Assembly: GCA_007125835.1 (NCBI GenBank) | Contig: SLCJ01000198.1 | Coordinates: 1 to 18,716, forward strand | DNA: 18,716 bases | Direction of reading: 5' to 3' | Source of the DNA: Verrucomicrobiales bacterium | Lineage (GTDB): Bacteria > Verrucomicrobiota > Verrucomicrobiia > Verrucomicrobiales > SLCJ01 | In this document: positions 1 through 6,703 of the stretch, in pieces | How positions within the stretch are numbered: position 1 is the first letter of the stretch | How the letters are laid out: each line of letters begins with the position of its first letter | The notes under the pieces: generated by a model | Databases searched by the model: none | Told to the model about the DNA's origin: nothing | The model's input: the letters and a program-made list of their open reading frames with translations, nothing else | Translations under genes and position numbers: made by a program

Positions 1-112
1 AGGGAATGGAAGTGGTGATTTTTTTTTTGGTGGGTTTGGGTGATGGTATCCGGCGAGACATGGCGCGTTTGCGGGCGTCTCTTCAGGACGCGGAGGGGGA
101 GGGGGCGTGTTT

Positions 113-159
113 CCCAGGGTTGGAAACCCTGGGCTTTGTGCGGGAGCCCTTTCAGGGCT
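113..159. repeat. Pair of adjacent perfect palindromes (REP-like)
   Basis: Two perfect hairpins lie 11 bases apart. The first has arms CCCAGGGTT (113-121) and AACCCTGGG (125-133) around a GGA loop. The second has arms AGCCCT (145-150) and AGGGCT (154-159) around TTC. Two short GC-rich hairpins in close pairing is the usual architecture of REP/BIME-type elements, and similar 'CCCAGGGTT...AACCCTGGG' units occur between genes in many PVC and Bacteroidetes genomes (from memory, not searched). Neither hairpin has a T-run, so a terminator role is unlikely. Confidence 0.55.
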
Positions 160-251
160 GGTGTGGGGGGCGGCCTTCGGGCTCGTTACGGATTTGGACT
201 GCGGGGGATTCGCTCCGATACGCCGGCTTCTGCTGCCTCTGGCGGGTTTTT

Positions 252-300
252 GCGATCCATCATCGCCGGAGGATGGGGAAGCAAATGGTGTGCTTTTCCC
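252..300. repeat. Hairpin repeat, copy A
   Basis: Bases 252-291 match 674-714 at about 38 of 41 aligned positions (one single-base gap and two substitutions). In this copy the end of the repeat is the left arm of an imperfect hairpin: GGGGAAGC near 275-283 faces GCTTTTCCC at 292-300 across a 9-base loop. The repeat plus hairpin suggests a small mobile or dispersed non-coding element rather than a coding remnant. Confidence 0.55.
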
Positions 301-601
301 TGGCCCGACCCCAAATTTACTTATTACTGATGAATTGGTGAATGAGAGAGCCGTTCCGTCCCTCTCATTCGCTTCCTCATTCGCACCACGGCAAGAGTGG
401 CGTTGCTCCGGTACGCTGGCGCGTGGTTGTGAGCCGGAGGGGTGCTGGAAGGCGACCGAAGCACGTGGCGCCTACTGCTACAAAAATCCTCCACTCCATC
501 TCGCATCCTATGAGGAGCCCTCCGGAGTCTTGCGGGGGGCGAGAATGAGGTAGTGGATGAGGAGGACGGTCCGGCCCAACTACTCTCATTCTCATTCTCA
601 T

Positions 602-619
602 GCCAAGGGGGACCTTGGC
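602..619. repeat. Short perfect palindrome
   Basis: Arms GCCAAGG (602-608) and CCTTGGC (613-619) enclose GGGA. It follows directly on a short CTCATT-type repeat tract (about 584-600). It carries no T-run and is another piece of the REP-like array. Confidence 0.45.
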
Positions 620-673
620 GTTCCCAGGGGGGGAAGCTGTCCTCAAGCGCGGGGGCATCACGACCAAGGAGGG

Positions 674-747
674 GCGATCCATCCATCGCCCGAGGATGGG
701 GAAGTAAATGGTGTGGAGCGAAGCGCCGAATCATTTTCCCCTCATCC
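674..747. repeat. Hairpin repeat, copy B
   Basis: This is the second copy of the element at 252-291. Here too the repeat end is the left arm of an imperfect hairpin: 694-710 (GGATGGGGAAGTAAATG) faces 732-747 (CATTTTCCCCTCATCC) with a loop of about 21 bases. The right arms of the two copies differ while the left arms are conserved, and each copy keeps self-complementarity. That would fit selection for structure or a family of related palindromic units. Confidence 0.5.
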
Positions 748-905
748 GCATCGGCGAAGAAGGTTCGCCGCTCCTTGGGGGGCGGCGCGGTTGCGGCTTA
801 GGGAAACTCTTGCTGCGGCCACTCGGAATCGTCGAATCCCCTTGCCGGGCGGCCGATTGGCAGATGAACTATATCCGGCTTTTGGTGGCTCTTGGCCATA
901 AATTT

Positions 906-932
906 TCGATAGCGATCCCGATAGCAATGATT
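906..932. repeat. Degenerate GATAGC short repeat
   Basis: Two near copies of the unit CGATAGCGATC / CGATAGCAATG lie in tandem. They look like a residual simple-sequence repeat in the spacer after the DUF3817 gene. I can assign no function. Confidence 0.35.
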
Positions 933-1000
933 TGTTACTTGGAGTCAGCAGGCTGAGGGCATCACAAATCGAGGCCGTTCGTCAAAATTCCGGAAAGGAG

Positions 1001-1327
1001 CTACGCGTGTTGTTGGTTTTGGAGGGGGGCGGAGGGCAGGTTTTCCTGGTGGGTGCGTAGGCGGCGGTCGACAAAGAAGGGGGCGGCCGGAATGACGGCG
1101 GCGACGCCAGTGAGGAAGGCGAGGCGGAAGGGGAGCGAGGCGCGCAGCATGGCGGCCAGGAGCAGAAAGCAGAGGCTGAGGAACAGAAAGCCGTGAATCC
1201 ACCCCGCCCAGGTGACGACCTCGGGGCGGTCGCCGAGGTATTTCATCGGCATGGCGATGAAAAACAGAAACAGCAGCGAGACACCATCGGCGATGGAGGT
1301 CACGCGGAGCCAGCTCATCAGGGGCAT
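1001..1327 (-). CDS. DUF3817 family integral membrane protein
   Basis: This is a small membrane protein of 108 residues with no established biochemical role. It matches the DUF3817 pattern: an N-terminal 'ADGVSLLFLFFIAMPMKY' helix (about 13-30), a central 'GWIHGFLF' helix (about 40-60) and a third helix ending in 'PFFVDRRL' (about 68-90). The tail after residue 90 is polar and should be cytoplasmic or disordered. Length is normal for the family, which runs near 90-110 residues. It starts with ATG. It is the last gene of a minus-strand run tig > clpP > ndk, 29 bases after ndk, so it is probably cotranscribed, though its job need not be related. No convincing terminator follows; the repeat-rich spacer begins immediately. 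Confidence 0.8.
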   Translation of the reverse strand: MPLMSWLRVTSIADGVSLLFLFFIAMPMKYLGDRPEVVTWAGWIHGFLFLSLCFLLLAAMLRASLPFRLAFLTGVAAVIPAAPFFVDRRLRTHQENLPSAPLQNQQHA

Positions 1328-1356
1328 GGGCGGGGTGTGGTGGCGGGTTTCGCAGA

Positions 1357-1770
1357 TCAGATCACGTCGCCTTCGCGGAAGAACCGCTTGATTTCGGCGG
1401 CGGCGGCTTCGGGGCTGTCGGAGGCGTGGCAGATGTTCATCATGACGGTTTCGCCGAAGTCGCCGCGGATGGTTCCGGCGGGGGCTTTGGTGGAATCGGT
1501 GGGGCCGAGGAGGTCGCGCACGCGGTTGATGGCATCGTCGCCGGCGAGGGCGAGTGCGATCACGGGGGTTTTGCTCATGAACTCGACGATTTCCGGGAAG
1601 AAGGGTTTGTCGGCGATGTGGGCGTAGTGTTCGTCGAGCAGCTCGCGGGTGAGTTGCAGCATGCGGGTGCCACGGATGGAGAATCCGGCTTCTTCGAAGC
1701 GCTGGAGCACGGTGCCGACGATGCGTTTTTCGATGGCGTCGGGTTTGAAGAGAATCAGTGTGGTTTCCAT
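1357..1770 (-). CDS. ndk: Nucleoside diphosphate kinase
   Basis: The enzyme moves the gamma-phosphate from ATP to other NDPs through a phosphohistidine, balancing cytosolic NTP pools. The 137-residue length is typical. The N-terminus 'METTLILFKPDAIEK' carries the conserved Lys9, and the active-site motif is NICHASDS with phospho-acceptor His115; Arg102 and the 'IRGDFG' segment (101-106) are also in place. The frame is open upstream for another 38 codons, but that stretch is Lys/Thr/Pro-rich, runs into the clpP stop region and is not NDK-like, so the ATG at 1768-1770 is chosen. No Shine-Dalgarno sequence is visible. It lies 43 bases downstream of clpP and 29 upstream of the DUF3817 gene, probably in one transcript; ndk next to clpP is not the usual arrangement. 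Confidence 0.95.
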   Translation of the reverse strand: METTLILFKPDAIEKRIVGTVLQRFEEAGFSIRGTRMLQLTRELLDEHYAHIADKPFFPEIVEFMSKTPVIALALAGDDAINRVRDLLGPTDSTKAPAGTIRGDFGETVMMNICHASDSPEAAAAEIKRFFREGDVI

Positions 1771-1813
1771 GTTGGGGTGTGGGTGGATGGGAGGGTGCAG
1801 GGGGGACGCGGGA

Positions 1814-2494
1814 TCAATCGTCGTCGCCGTCCTTCTCTTTTTCCGCGTCTTTTTGGTTTTCGAGCACTTTGTCGACGACACCATAGGCGGCGGCTTCCTC
1901 GGCTTTCATGTAGTAGTCGCGGTCGGAATCGCGTTCGATGTCCTTGATGGTTTTACCGGTGTGTTTGGCGAGGATGGCATTGAGGCGCTTCTTGAGACCG
2001 TACATGAATTCAACGGTGCGCTCGACATCGCTGGCGGTGCCTTGTGCACCGCCGGACACCTGGTGGATCATGACGTGGGAATTGGGTAGCGCGTAGCGTT
2101 TGCCTTTGGTGCCGGCGCAGAGGAGGACGGCTCCCATGCTGGCGGCCATGCCCATGCAGTAGGTGTTCACATCGCTGGTGACGAATTGCATGGTATCGTA
2201 GATGGCGAGGCCGGCGGTGACGGAACCGCCCGGTGAATTGATGTAGATGTTGATGTCCTTCTTGGGATCCTGCATCTGCAGGTAGAGCATCTGGGCGATG
2301 ACGTAGTTGGCGAGGGGGTCGCTGATGGGTTCGCCGATGAAAATGATGCGGTCCTTCATCAGGCGGCTGAGCAGATCGAACTGGATCAGGGTGCCGCCCT
2401 CTTTCTCGATGACGCTGACGCCACGCACGTCGGTGACGCGGTGGGCGAGGTGTGGGGGGAGTCCGGTGAGGGGTTGTGCGGGTGAGTCGCTCAT
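1814..2494 (-). CDS. clpP: ATP-dependent Clp protease proteolytic subunit
   Basis: ClpP forms the tetradecameric serine-protease chamber that degrades proteins unfolded by ClpX or ClpA/ClpC. The catalytic triad is visible by alignment to E. coli ClpP: Ser119 in 'GMAASMGA', His144 in 'VMIHQ' and Asp193 in 'DSDRDYY'. The glycine-rich 'INSPGGSVTAG' stretch (85-95) is the oxyanion and substrate-strand region. At 226 residues it is slightly long because of an N-terminal extension of about 15 residues and a charged Lys/Glu/Asp tail (about 214-226). The ATG at 2492-2494 is the first start. It follows tig by 66 bases on the same strand, the usual tig-clpP pairing, but the gene after it is ndk rather than clpX, so the unfoldase partner must be encoded elsewhere. 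Confidence 0.97.
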   Translation of the reverse strand: MSDSPAQPLTGLPPHLAHRVTDVRGVSVIEKEGGTLIQFDLLSRLMKDRIIFIGEPISDPLANYVIAQMLYLQMQDPKKDINIYINSPGGSVTAGLAIYDTMQFVTSDVNTYCMGMAASMGAVLLCAGTKGKRYALPNSHVMIHQVSGGAQGTASDVERTVEFMYGLKKRLNAILAKHTGKTIKDIERDSDRDYYMKAEEAAAYGVVDKVLENQKDAEKEKDGDDD

Positions 2495-2560
2495 GGTGGT
2501 TGCGTGTGCTTTTCTTGGGGAGGGGTTTGGTATGCGGAAAGGGAACGGGTGGCGGGTCGT

Positions 2561-3910
2561 TCAGGATGCGTTGGGCTCGCCGCCTTGGCTGAGCTGGTCG
2601 GCGGGCACGTCGGTGATTTTGGCGTTTTCGACGAGGAAGTCGAGGGTCTTGGTGAAGGCGACGCGGTCGCGGATGCCGGCGATCATGTTGCGTTCCTGCA
2701 TTTCTTTGATCACTTTTTTGATTGGGCGGCGGTCGCCGGCGGCCATGCGCTGGATTTCGGCCATCAGCTCGCCTTGGCTGACGGTGATTTTTTCCTCGCT
2801 GGCGATGCGATCGACGATGAACGAGGTTTTCACGGAGCGCCGTGCCTGGGCCGAGGCGGCGGCGAAAATTTCGTCTTGGCGTTGGGTCATTTCCTCGTTG
2901 CTCATGCCCTGGCGGCTGGCGTTCTGGACCATCATGTCGACGCGGCGCTGTGTTTCGCGTTGGATGGCATCCTGGGGAAGCTCGGCGGAGATTTGGCCGT
3001 CGAGGTGGGCGATGATGCGGTCGATGATGTGGTTTTGGCGGCGTTGTTTGAGGTCGTCCTCCATGTTCTCGCGCAGGAAGTCGCGAAGCTCGGCGAGTGA
3101 CTTGTCGGGAAGCAGGCGAGCGGCGAATTCATCGTTGATTTCCGGAAGCTTGCGCTTTTTGATGCCTGTGAGGGACACGGAGTAGACGAGGGTTTTGCCC
3201 TGGAGATCGGCTTCGCGGAAATCGGTGGGCACCTCGACTTCAATGTTGTCGCGGGTTTCGCCGATATTCATGTTGACCAATTTGGGGGCGAGGCCGGGCA
3301 CGAGAGCGTTTTCCTCCATGGCGAGCCAGTAGTCGTCGAGTCCGTCGAAGCGGGAGGCGATGCCTGGCAGGATCTCGGACAGCGGCTGGCCGTCGAGGGT
3401 GGCTTTGAGACTAACCACGGCGACATCGTCCATGGACAGGGGGCCATCGACATCCTCGAAGTCGGCGAACTGCTCACGGAAGCCTTCAAGCCGCTCGTCG
3501 ATCATGGCATCGGTAACCTCGACGATCGGGGCTTCGACCTCGATGCCCTTGTATTCGGGAAGCTGAATTTCGGGTTCGAGGGTCAGGTGCGCGGTGAAGG
3601 TGAAGTGCCCGTCGTCGTGAAACTTTGCCTGCTCGATGCGGCGCACGGCAAGTGCCTTGATGTCGTTTTCCTGGATACCGGTTTTGCAGCCTTCGTTGAC
3701 GAGGCGTTCCTCGACTTCCTCCTGGATTTGTTTGGCGAAGCGTTTGGCGATGATTTTCGCCGGGGTTTTGCCGGGGCGGTAGCCGGGGACGCGGGCCAGC
3801 TTCGCGTATTTGGTGGTGACGGCATTCTGGTGCTCCCGCACTTCGTCGGCATTGGCTTCCACGTGCATTTCGGCCTCGCAGCCGGGCTTGCGGTCAAGGG
3901 TGATATTCAT
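2561..3910 (-). CDS. tig: Trigger factor, ribosome-associated chaperone
   Basis: Trigger factor binds the ribosomal exit tunnel at protein L23 and shields nascent chains; it also has a peptidyl-prolyl isomerase domain. The 449 residues are close to the family length. The N-terminal domain (about 1-115) contains the ribosome-docking signature as 'GYRPGKTP' (43-50), with Tyr where most homologues have Phe. An FKBP-like isomerase domain follows (about 150-250, with 'FDGLDDYWLAMEENALVPGL'), then a long helical C-terminal chaperone domain (about 255-435). The start ATG at 3908-3910 directly precedes the typical strand 'MNITLDRKPG'. It is first in the minus-strand block with clpP, ndk and the DUF3817 gene, so its promoter should lie in 3911-4116, divergent from phnA. 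Confidence 0.95.
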   Translation of the reverse strand: MNITLDRKPGCEAEMHVEANADEVREHQNAVTTKYAKLARVPGYRPGKTPAKIIAKRFAKQIQEEVEERLVNEGCKTGIQENDIKALAVRRIEQAKFHDDGHFTFTAHLTLEPEIQLPEYKGIEVEAPIVEVTDAMIDERLEGFREQFADFEDVDGPLSMDDVAVVSLKATLDGQPLSEILPGIASRFDGLDDYWLAMEENALVPGLAPKLVNMNIGETRDNIEVEVPTDFREADLQGKTLVYSVSLTGIKKRKLPEINDEFAARLLPDKSLAELRDFLRENMEDDLKQRRQNHIIDRIIAHLDGQISAELPQDAIQRETQRRVDMMVQNASRQGMSNEEMTQRQDEIFAAASAQARRSVKTSFIVDRIASEEKITVSQGELMAEIQRMAAGDRRPIKKVIKEMQERNMIAGIRDRVAFTKTLDFLVENAKITDVPADQLSQGGEPNAS

Positions 3911-4240
3911 GTTCCGGGAATCGGGTCGGGTCTGGGATTGAGGGGGCGAGGCCCTGCCTTTGGGCGGCTCCGGGCGTCGCGGGCCGGGAAGCTAAATCAT
4001 GCGGGGCGCTCTGTCCAATCCGAATGCCTGGAACGGTGGCCGGTGAGAAAGAGCGCGGCAGAAAGGGCGAAAAGTTGCTTGCGAAAAACTAAACCCAACT
4101 TAACCTAACGCCAAATTGACCGCAGGCACTGCCGTTCGAATGCGTTGCGACGATCAGGTTGAACGGCTGGCCGAGCGGTCATTTTTCTCCCGGCGGTGCC
4201 TCCGCAGGCCGCTCCAAAATCCCACTTAAAGACTGATCTT
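3911..4240. other. Divergent intergenic region tig / phnA
   Basis: This 330-base spacer separates the divergent starts of tig and phnA and should hold promoters for both. No convincing consensus promoter stands out. A weak plus-strand candidate is TTGCGA (4079-4084), 16 bases, TAACCT (4101-4106), which would start transcription near 4113, exactly at the base of the long hairpin annotated separately. The AT-richest part is 4083-4118. There is no gene: frames here are short and unlike known proteins. Confidence 0.5.
4113..4186 (+). promoter_or_regulatory. Long imperfect hairpin with T-run in phnA leader (candidate attenuator)
   Basis: A rod-like inverted repeat spans 73 bases. The base pairs AAA (4113-4115) with TTT (4183-4185) across one T/T mismatch. 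Then come TGACCGC (4117-4123) with GCGGTCA (4175-4181), GGC (4125-4127) with GCC (4170-4172), and a 9-pair stem GCCGTTCGA (4131-4139) with TTGAACGGC (4159-4167), closing a 19-base loop. The right arm runs straight into TTTTT (4182-4186). On the plus strand this looks like an intrinsic terminator, yet the flanking genes diverge, so it would sit in the phnA leader 54 bases before the start. A transcription attenuator, a structured 5' UTR or an unrelated palindromic repeat are all possible. It is not a tRNA: no T-arm or anticodon arm fits. Confidence 0.5.
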
Positions 4241-5470
4241 ATGACCTTTTCTGCAAATTCTCGTGAATACGCGCCGTCGTCGGCCCCGGTGGCTGTCATT
4301 TGTTTGGACGGCTGCGCGGATGAATATCTTTCGGTTTCCCTGGCGGCAGGGCGGATGCCGCGCCTGGCAGAGATGGCGCGGCGCGGGTGGCGGGGGATGG
4401 TGCGCGGGGCCCTGCCGTCGTTCACCAACGTCAACAACACGTCGATCGTGACTGGTGTGCCGCCTTCTCGGCATGGGATCTGCGGGAATTTTTTTCTCAA
4501 CCCGGAGACAGGTGAGGAGGTGATGATGAATGGGCCTGAGTTCCGGCGCTGTGGCACGATTCTCACGGCTGCGGCGGATGCCGGGCGCAAGGTGGCGTTT
4601 CTCACGGCGAAGGAAAAACTGCGAACGGTGCTGGGCGATGGGATTGTGGAGCGTGGCGGGATTGTCTTTTCGTCGGAGAAGGTGGATGAGGCGCGGGCGG
4701 CGACGCACGGGATTGAGGACGCCCAGGCGGTGATTGGCCGACCGCGACCAGAGATTTATTCGGGTGATGCTTCGGTGTATGTGCTGGAGGCGGGTGCCGC
4801 GCTGGTCGAGCAGGGAAGGGCTGATTTCCTATACCTTTCGACCACCGATTACATGCAGCACAAGTTCGCACCGGAGGCAGCTGAAAGCCTGGATTTCCAC
4901 GCGCGGGTGGATGGGGCGATCGGGCGCCTGCTCGACGCGGGCTGCCGGGTGGCGCTTACGGCAGACCACGGCATGAATGCGAAGAACTGTGGCGACGGAA
5001 CGCCCAACGTGATCTACGTGGAGACGCTGTTGCGCGAACGCTTTGGCGACGGGCTGCGTGTGATTTGCCCGATCACCGATCCTTATGTCGTGCACCACGG
5101 GGCGCTGGGTTCGCTGGTGATGGTGCATCTTGAAGACGCGGCCCGGAGTTCAGAGATCGGCGATTTTCTGCTGCGGCAGCCGGGAATCACCGAGGTCTAC
5201 GGCAGGGAGCTTGCCGCCGTGAAGTTGGAGCTTGCCCCCGACCGCATCGGCGACCTGGTCGCGCTGGCAGCCCGGGATGTGGTATTGGGCAAGACCCCGG
5301 ACCATCACGACCTTTCCGTGCTGGAGGGAGGCCTGCGCTCACATGGCGGGCGGTATGAGGAAATGGTGCCGTTGGTAATTTCCGAGCCGCTCAAAGCGGA
5401 GGCGCTCCGCAGGGCCCAGGGAGATCCACGGAATTTTGATGTTTTTGATTTTGTTTGCAACGGCTGTTGA
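4241..5470 (+). CDS. phnA: Phosphonoacetate hydrolase
   Basis: PhnA hydrolyses phosphonoacetate to acetate and phosphate with two zinc ions; it belongs to the alkaline phosphatase / nucleotide pyrophosphatase superfamily. With the ATG at 4241 it has 409 residues, the family length. The metal and nucleophile set is visible with family spacing: Asp23 ('CLDGCAD'), nucleophile Thr62 ('PSFTNVNNTS'), Asp203 and His207 ('TTDYMQHK'), Asp242-His243 ('TADHGM') and His368 ('RSHGGR'). An in-frame ATG at 4196 would add 15 residues that overlap the leader and are not conserved in character. No Shine-Dalgarno sequence is present. It is first in a four-gene plus-strand cluster; the next gene starts 33 bases after its stop. 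It is the C-P bond-cleaving step of the pathway. Confidence 0.95.
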   Translation: MTFSANSREYAPSSAPVAVICLDGCADEYLSVSLAAGRMPRLAEMARRGWRGMVRGALPSFTNVNNTSIVTGVPPSRHGICGNFFLNPETGEEVMMNGPEFRRCGTILTAAADAGRKVAFLTAKEKLRTVLGDGIVERGGIVFSSEKVDEARAATHGIEDAQAVIGRPRPEIYSGDASVYVLEAGAALVEQGRADFLYLSTTDYMQHKFAPEAAESLDFHARVDGAIGRLLDAGCRVALTADHGMNAKNCGDGTPNVIYVETLLRERFGDGLRVICPITDPYVVHHGALGSLVMVHLEDAARSSEIGDFLLRQPGITEVYGRELAAVKLELAPDRIGDLVALAARDVVLGKTPDHHDLSVLEGGLRSHGGRYEEMVPLVISEPLKAEALRRAQGDPRNFDVFDFVCNGC

Positions 5471-5503
5471 GAGGCCGGAATTACGAACCCAAAATAACAA
5501 AAA

Positions 5504-6703
5504 ATGAAATCTTATTTTTGTCTTGGTGGTGCGGGCCGGATCTGCCGCGAGGCCGCCCGCGATTTGGTCGAGCACGCATCATTCGACCGTTTGGCGATCG
5601 GCGATACAAATGAGCGGGCAGGGCGGGAGGTTGTCGAGTGGCTCAATGATCCTCGGGTTTTCTTTGTGCCGGTGGATCCTGGTGATGATGATGGCCTTGT
5701 CGCCGCGATGCGTGGATATGATGTGGTGCTGGATGGAACGGCAATCACACTCAATGGACACACCACCCGGCTGATTGGTCTGGCCGGCTGCCACGGGATC
5801 AATCTCAATGGTTTTGGTGAGGAGTATGCGTATGATGAGTTATTCCGCAAGGCCGGGCGCACTCATGTTCCGGGCTTTGGCATGACTCCCGGGACGACGA
5901 ACATGATGGCCTTGTGCGCGGCGGCGCAGTTGGACAAGACGGTGATTGTGCGGGTGAGTCACGGTTCGTTCCGTCCGGTGGCATTTTCGAAATCGATCAC
6001 TGAGACCACGACCTACGAGTATGACCCCGAGTTGCCCGGGCGGGTGGTGTTCGAACGTGGAGAGTTCCGCCAGGTGAAACCTTTTGCCCGCCCTCGTGAA
6101 ATTGCGCTTCCCGAGCCCTACGGTTTGCACCCGCAGTATATCATTCCGCACAGCGAGACGAAAACGCTGGCGGAGTATCTGGCTGGCAGCGGCATCGAGT
6201 TGATCGAGGTTCGCGGTACATGGCCGCCGGCCAATATGCTTTTGGTCCGTGCGTTGTATGAGTGGGGGATGTTGCGCAACGAGACATTTGAGCACAAGGG
6301 GATGGAATTGCGGATCATGGATGTTGTGGGAGATTATCTTGGCCAGTCCCGCGAGGGGACCACCACGGCGCTTTATGGATATGCTTTGCACGTGGAGGTG
6401 GAGGGTGAGCGCGATGGTCGGCTCTACCGGCATACGCTGACGCATACGCATCCTCCGTCCGACGGGACGGATCCGGAATGGGCCGGGCTGCGCGCCTACA
6501 CACGCAATGTGGCGATTCCCATGGCTGTGGCGGCGGCGGTGCTTGCCGAGGGTCCTCGTCCCTGCGGGGCGGGCGTGCATATTCCAGAGCGGGCTTTCCT
6601 GCCCGGGGAAATCCTGCCTGCTCTTGAGCGACGTGGCCTGCACATTCACGAAACGATTGAGGAGATTGACGGCTACGACTTCAGCACCTGCGAACCATCA
6701 TGA
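5504..6703 (+). CDS. Saccharopine dehydrogenase-like oxidoreductase of the phosphonate cluster
   Basis: This 399-residue protein looks like the saccharopine dehydrogenase / carboxynorspermidine dehydrogenase family. Visible features are an N-terminal Rossmann motif 'LGGAGRICREA' (7-17), an acidic Asp34 at the end of the second strand ('AIGDTN', which favours NAD), and the family turn 'GFGMTPGTTN' (124-133). The catalytic/C-terminal domain lies at about 140-340. Known members make or break secondary amines between an amino acid and an aldehyde. Its substrate here is unknown. The phnY start overlaps its stop as ATGA (6700-6703), so the two are translationally coupled. By inference it may act on an N-substituted aminoethylphosphonate to release phosphonoacetaldehyde, or on a side product. 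Its start is preceded by an A-rich leader with no Shine-Dalgarno sequence. Family call firm, role uncertain. Confidence 0.8.
   Translation: MKSYFCLGGAGRICREAARDLVEHASFDRLAIGDTNERAGREVVEWLNDPRVFFVPVDPGDDDGLVAAMRGYDVVLDGTAITLNGHTTRLIGLAGCHGINLNGFGEEYAYDELFRKAGRTHVPGFGMTPGTTNMMALCAAAQLDKTVIVRVSHGSFRPVAFSKSITETTTYEYDPELPGRVVFERGEFRQVKPFARPREIALPEPYGLHPQYIIPHSETKTLAEYLAGSGIELIEVRGTWPPANMLLVRALYEWGMLRNETFEHKGMELRIMDVVGDYLGQSREGTTTALYGYALHVEVEGERDGRLYRHTLTHTHPPSDGTDPEWAGLRAYTRNVAIPMAVAAAVLAEGPRPCGAGVHIPERAFLPGEILPALERRGLHIHETIEEIDGYDFSTCEPS

Larger units (their letters stand above)
1..1000. other. Repeat-rich non-coding region
   Basis: I see no credible gene in this first kilobase. Open frames exist on both strands but overlap each other, are rich in Arg, Pro, Ser and Gly in the way of shadow frames, and match no family I know. 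Instead the stretch is packed with small perfect palindromes (75-91, 113-133, 145-159, 602-619), CTCATT-type short repeats (about 357-380 and 584-600) and a roughly 40-base element present twice (252-291 and 674-714). It lies downstream of the minus-strand gene that ends at 1001. The pattern fits a decayed array of REP-like intergenic elements. No transposase is visible, so its origin is unknown. Confidence 0.6.

Noticed and set aside
324..734. Open frames of up to about 148 codons on both strands in the first kilobase
   Set aside because: They overlap each other, are Arg/Pro/Ser-rich, resemble no family, and run through palindromes and repeats; the region is better read as non-coding.
1771..1884. 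N-terminal extension of ndk (start at 1884)
   Set aside because: The extra 38 residues are low-complexity, overlap the clpP 3' end and are absent from the NDK family; METTLILFKPDA is the normal N-terminus.
1426..1947. Long plus-strand frame opposite ndk and clpP
   Set aside because: It is the Gly/Val/Asp-rich antisense shadow of two well-supported genes on the minus strand.
4117..4181. tRNA gene (7-base acceptor-like arms and a GTTCGAA on the element)
   Set aside because: The GTTCGAA lies near the 5' arm on the plus strand, and on the minus strand the T-stem does not pair and spacing to the acceptor is wrong; the arms form one long rod instead.
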